Assembly (NCBI GenBank): GCA_002401295.1
Contig: NVSR01000039.1
Span: 1 to 8,308 of the forward strand
DNA length: 8,308 nt
Direction of reading: 5' to 3'
From: SAR324 cluster bacterium
Lineage (GTDB): Bacteria; SAR324; XYD2-FULL-50-16
The notes beneath the pieces are model-generated. The model was not told where the DNA came from and did no database searches. It saw only the letters and a program-made list of their open reading frames with translations. Shown one piece after another: positions 5,168-8,308 of the stretch. The number at the start of each line of letters is the position of its first letter. The stretch's first letter is position 1. The position numbers and the translations under genes were made by a program.

Positions 5168-8100
5168 ATGATTCAGCAAACGAGAGCTTTCAAAAAGAAA
5201 GTTGCTTTAACCCTTGTTTTCTTCATGGTTTTTGAAATTACTTATCCAACCACTGTATTCGCACTTACAGGAGGACCTCAACAACCTGAATTCGAAAAAT
5301 TTACTCCAGTTGCAACCACTGATATGGTTAATTCTTTAACTGGAGATTTCCAATATAATTTACCTGTATTAAATATACCAGGAGCTGATGGGGGAGGTTA
5401 TGCTCTTTCCTTATCCTACAACGCTAATCCTTCAATGGATTCAGAAGCGTCTTGGGTTGGTAATAACTGGACGCTTAATCCAGGTGCATTAACACGAGGG
5501 AAAAGTGGCTTACCAGATGATTACAAAGGTAAGGTAAGAGAATATAATGTAACCAAACCTAGTTTTTCATTTTCTCGTACGCAAGGAGGTGCTGTAAGTT
5601 TTGGAGGTCTTATAGGTCTTTCATCTAATATAACTCATAGATGGAATAATACTACTGGCTATGGAGATTCTAAATACATAGGGCTTTCAACAAATATTCT
5701 TCCTGTAGATTTATCCGTAGGAGTAACTTTTGGAGGCAGAGATGTTACATTTGCTATAGACATTACAGCCAAATCATTATTAGAAAAATTCACAAAAAAG
5801 GCCAAAAAGAACTTGAAAGGTGTAAAAGGCGCTGCAGCTTGGGGCAAAAGGACCTTATTGAACATGGCAGGATCTAATGAGCCAAAATATCGGATAGGAA
5901 CTTCTGGGCAATTTGGAATTTTTGGTCGAGTGAATAGCTCTGTAGCTGCTTCGGTTAAGCCACATAGAGTAATGAGTTATACTTTTGGAGGTACTGCAGA
6001 GGCTTTATTGGGACCTGTAACCGCTTCTTATAATATAAGTGAAACAGCTACTTTACAAGTTAATCAACCTGTGGTAAGGTACAATGCTTATGGTTACATG
6101 TATAATCCAAATCATGGAACGCATGATTACTATGCAAGGCAGACAACCCCTGAACATATTATGAGTGATTATGGAATTGAAAAAAATTCTAATTTTTCAG
6201 CTCGTGATAATATTATAGGGATTGTTCACAATAATGCAGATAACTTCAATGCTATTGGAGAAGGAATTTCTGGTTCTTATAGAATGCATCATGAGAGAGT
6301 TGGTCATTACTATTCAGATTGGGCAGCAGAGGGTCAATCAAGAAATATCTCTGTTGTACCCAATATTACTGGTGGTGCGGGATTCACTACTGGGGTTTCT
6401 CTTAAAATTGGTGCTAATTTTCAGTTCGAAAATCGAACAAAAACAAAATCAAGAATGTGGTTGGTTCAGCCCAATGATAGGGGAATGGAAACAAATGTGG
6501 ATGCTAAACAATTTGCGAATCCTGATGGTCCTGCTCCTGAATTACCATTTTTTAGAGCAAAAAATGATCTTGGTGGAGCTTTACTTTATGTGAATCCAGA
6601 TCGATTAGATGATGCTATTCGGGAATACCGTGGTGGTTTTATGGGAGAAATACGAACATCCGATAATCTGGGGAACTTTATAGTAGATGGCAACATACTT
6701 CATTTGGAACGACCTAATGTAAGTCAATTCATTGAAGACACAAAATATGAAGGAAGTGACTATTACAAGGGTGGATCTACCCATATGGAGTATGTTTTAA
6801 ATTCAGATTTAGTAGGTACTCATTCAAATTATACTGCTATTAACCCAACCAAGGCTTTTGATAAGCATGAAAGAGTTTTGCAATATTTAGACTCCGATAT
6901 TTTTACCCCAACAGAGCGTGTTTTGGGGAATGGTTCTGTCGCTGATCCAGATTTAGAGGAACATATAGCACAAATAAAAGTTTGGAATCCGAATGGTGTT
7001 AAGTATACTTATGGATTACCTATTTATGTTAGAGATGAGGCCAACTTTACTTATGGAATAGATTTAAATAAGTCTTCGACAGGTAATGAATATGGTTGTT
7101 CTGTTAGAAGAGCGACAAAGTTAGATAATAATAATATTGTCTATCCAATGGTATCTGAATCGAGTGGGGATTCTGAACGGAATCTTAAGATTAAGCAAGG
7201 GCAACAGTTAGAGGAATGGTATGCCAATTCATATTTAATGACTCAAATTACAACTCCTGATTATGTAGATTTAACAGGTGATGGTGCAACAGAAGATGAT
7301 TTTGGAGGGTATACCCGTTTTGATTATCGGCGTTGGTTTAAAAATAACAACCCTAATGGAGATGAGATGAATAACTGGTATCGCTTTAGAGCTCCTTACA
7401 CAGGTCTAAAATATAGTCCAAGAGAGCATGCTAAAAAAAATGATGATATTGGTTCCGTTTCTCATGGATATAGAGAAATGTATTATTTGAATGGAATTGA
7501 AACTAAATCTCATGTTGCGATTTTCATTACAAATAAATCAAATGGCTTAGAGGACTTTAAGAGTTTTGGTATTGAAAGCACAGATTTTGATGGTTCACTA
7601 GATACTCGTTATGATGGTTTAGGTCAAGTAATGGAAACCCCTGGTACATCTCCTTTGAATGGAGATGTCAATCTATCAGATGTACCAGGTTATGGATGTT
7701 ATACAGGTCTTAATTATACACAAAATAATTATGCTTTGAATAGTAAGGATGCAAAGGATCTTTTCCAGGATGTAGAGAAGTTAGAAAAAATTGTTTTGTT
7801 TGCTAAAAATGACTTAACTAAACCTTTGGTGACAACTTGTTTAGAATATGATTACTCTGCATGGGAAAACATTCCGAATAATAGTGAAACTCAAGCTTGT
7901 AATTCAGCGAATGGGTCAAATAAAGGAAAGTTAACATTAAAAAAAGTTTGGTTTGAGTATGAAGGTGTGAAAAAACATAGAGTTAGCCCTTATGAATTTG
8001 AGTATGCATACGCAAAGGTAAATGGTAGTGATAAAACTATTTCTGAAGAAGTTCTGAATCGTTATCCTGCTATTTTTGATCCAGCACAAGGAGGAGATTG

Positions 8101-8308
8101 GCCAACAGCAGGAACTGCAAATTTAGCAGAAGCACCCCATTATAATCAACACGCTATAGGGCGATGGGGGAATTTAGCTTATGATGGGGCACAACGTAGA
8201 TTTGATTACAAAAGTTGGCTTTATCAAGGGGAGTATAGCTCTACAGAAGAGTATGACGCTGCTGCTTGGATGTTAAAACAAATTAAGCTACCCTCTGGTG
8301 GCGAAATT
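5168..8308 (+). CDS. Giant secreted protein of a Rhs/YD-repeat-like Bacteroidota family, N-terminal 1047 residues (runs off the right edge)
   Basis: The frame is open from ATG 5168 to the last base, 1047 codons without a stop. A signal peptide fits residues 1-32: RAFKKK then a hydrophobic run, with cleavage after VFA. The mature start carries a signature I associate with very large Bacteroidota exported proteins: FTPVATTDMVNSLTGDF (45-61), YNLPVL (63-68), EASWVGNNWTLNPGALTR (93-110) and LPDDY (115-119). A Lys-rich helical stretch (about 198-225) interrupts it. Later parts are Tyr-, Gly- and Asn-rich with beta-strand patterning, including VWNPNGVKYTYGLP (605-618). The segment ends AAWMLKQIKLPSGGEI, a phrase that in relatives from memory is followed by a YE.DDYAYV stretch and later Rhs/YD-repeat regions. 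This suggests a beta-rich shell or surface protein, possibly with a variable C-terminal payload outside the window. It follows the lipoprotein gene after 32 bp. Exact function is unknown; secretion is well supported. Confidence 0.85.
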   Translation, partial: MIQQTRAFKKKVALTLVFFMVFEITYPTTVFALTGGPQQPEFEKFTPVATTDMVNSLTGDFQYNLPVLNIPGADGGGYALSLSYNANPSMDSEASWVGNNWTLNPGALTRGKSGLPDDYKGKVREYNVTKPSFSFSRTQGGAVSFGGLIGLSSNITHRWNNTTGYGDSKYIGLSTNILPVDLSVGVTFGGRDVTFAIDITAKSLLEKFTKKAKKNLKGVKGAAAWGKRTLLNMAGSNEPKYRIGTSGQFGIFGRVNSSVAASVKPHRVMSYTFGGTAEALLGPVTASYNISETATLQVNQPVVRYNAYGYMYNPNHGTHDYYARQTTPEHIMSDYGIEKNSNFSARDNIIGIVHNNADNFNAIGEGISGSYRMHHERVGHYYSDWAAEGQSRNISVVPNITGGAGFTTGVSLKIGANFQFENRTKTKSRMWLVQPNDRGMETNVDAKQFANPDGPAPELPFFRAKNDLGGALLYVNPDRLDDAIREYRGGFMGEIRTSDNLGNFIVDGNILHLERPNVSQFIEDTKYEGSDYYKGGSTHMEYVLNSDLVGTHSNYTAINPTKAFDKHERVLQYLDSDIFTPTERVLGNGSVADPDLEEHIAQIKVWNPNGVKYTYGLPIYVRDEANFTYGIDLNKSSTGNEYGCSVRRATKLDNNNIVYPMVSESSGDSERNLKIKQGQQLEEWYANSYLMTQITTPDYVDLTGDGATEDDFGGYTRFDYRRWFKNNNPNGDEMNNWYRFRAPYTGLKYSPREHAKKNDDIGSVSHGYREMYYLNGIETKSHVAIFITNKSNGLEDFKSFGIESTDFDGSLDTRYDGLGQVMETPGTSPLNGDVNLSDVPGYGCYTGLNYTQNNYALNSKDAKDLFQDVEKLEKIVLFAKNDLTKPLVTTCLEYDYSAWENIPNNSETQACNSANGSNKGKLTLKKVWFEYEGVKKHRVSPYEFEYAYAKVNGSDKTISEEVLNRYPAIFDPAQGGDWPTAGTANLAEAPHYNQHAIGRWGNLAYDGAQRRFDYKSWLYQGEYSSTEEYDAAAWMLKQIKLPSGGEI

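Noticed and set aside
5659..5865. 68-codon minus-strand ORF
   Set aside because: Antisense to the continuous giant-protein frame, with no independent start signals.
6222..6593. 123-codon plus-strand ORF
   Set aside because: A shifted frame inside the giant-protein gene, whose own frame is open throughout with sensible composition; the shadow product is a low-complexity hydrophobic string.

Overview
The window comes from an AT-rich Bacteroidota genome, plausibly the Saprospiria or Cytophagales side of the phylum. Three things point there: exact TACCTTTG (-7) promoter elements with an upstream TTTG-type -33 box, start codons without Shine-Dalgarno sequences in A-rich contexts, and a giant secreted protein with the 'TGDF.YNLPVL ... 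EASWVG..W.LNPG' signature that I associate from memory with that phylum. The genus is not determined.

Left block (1-3310): a type III-B CRISPR-Cas operon runs leftward, cmr1 then cmr2/cas10. The two genes overlap by one base, and cmr2 leaves the window. Divergent from it, across 249 bp, is a 482-residue regulator with an RtcR-like layout: an N-terminal CARF-like domain, a complete sigma-54 AAA+ activator domain (GESGTGKE, GSFTGA, Walker B, arginine finger) and a Fis-type helix-turn-helix. On the cmr strand between them is a sigma-54 promoter, TTGGAATATTTATTGCT, with exact GG-N10-GC spacing. A TAGTCA/TGACTA dyad with half-sites 31 bp apart lies about 85 bp upstream of its predicted start, where an activator would bind. 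This copies the rtcR/rtcBA arrangement with a CRISPR interference operon in place of RNA-repair genes. It suggests that Cas10 makes cyclic oligoadenylate, the CARF domain senses it, and sigma-54 transcription of the cmr operon rises: a positive-feedback alarm. This is the most interesting part of the window.

Middle block (3311-3958): 648 bp without a convincing gene. It holds a Bacteroidota-type promoter leading to a 27-codon ORF with two small hairpins (perhaps the remains of a lost gene or a small RNA), a leftward terminator-like hairpin, degenerate 21-bp tandem repeats, and a strong promoter for the next operon.

Right block (3959-8308): an apparent rightward operon of an OmpH/Skp-like periplasmic protein, an overlapping GTG-initiated lipoprotein, and the first 1047 codons of a giant secreted protein that runs off the right edge. 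The set looks like a secreted or surface-displayed giant protein with its envelope helpers. No sequence link to the CRISPR block is visible.
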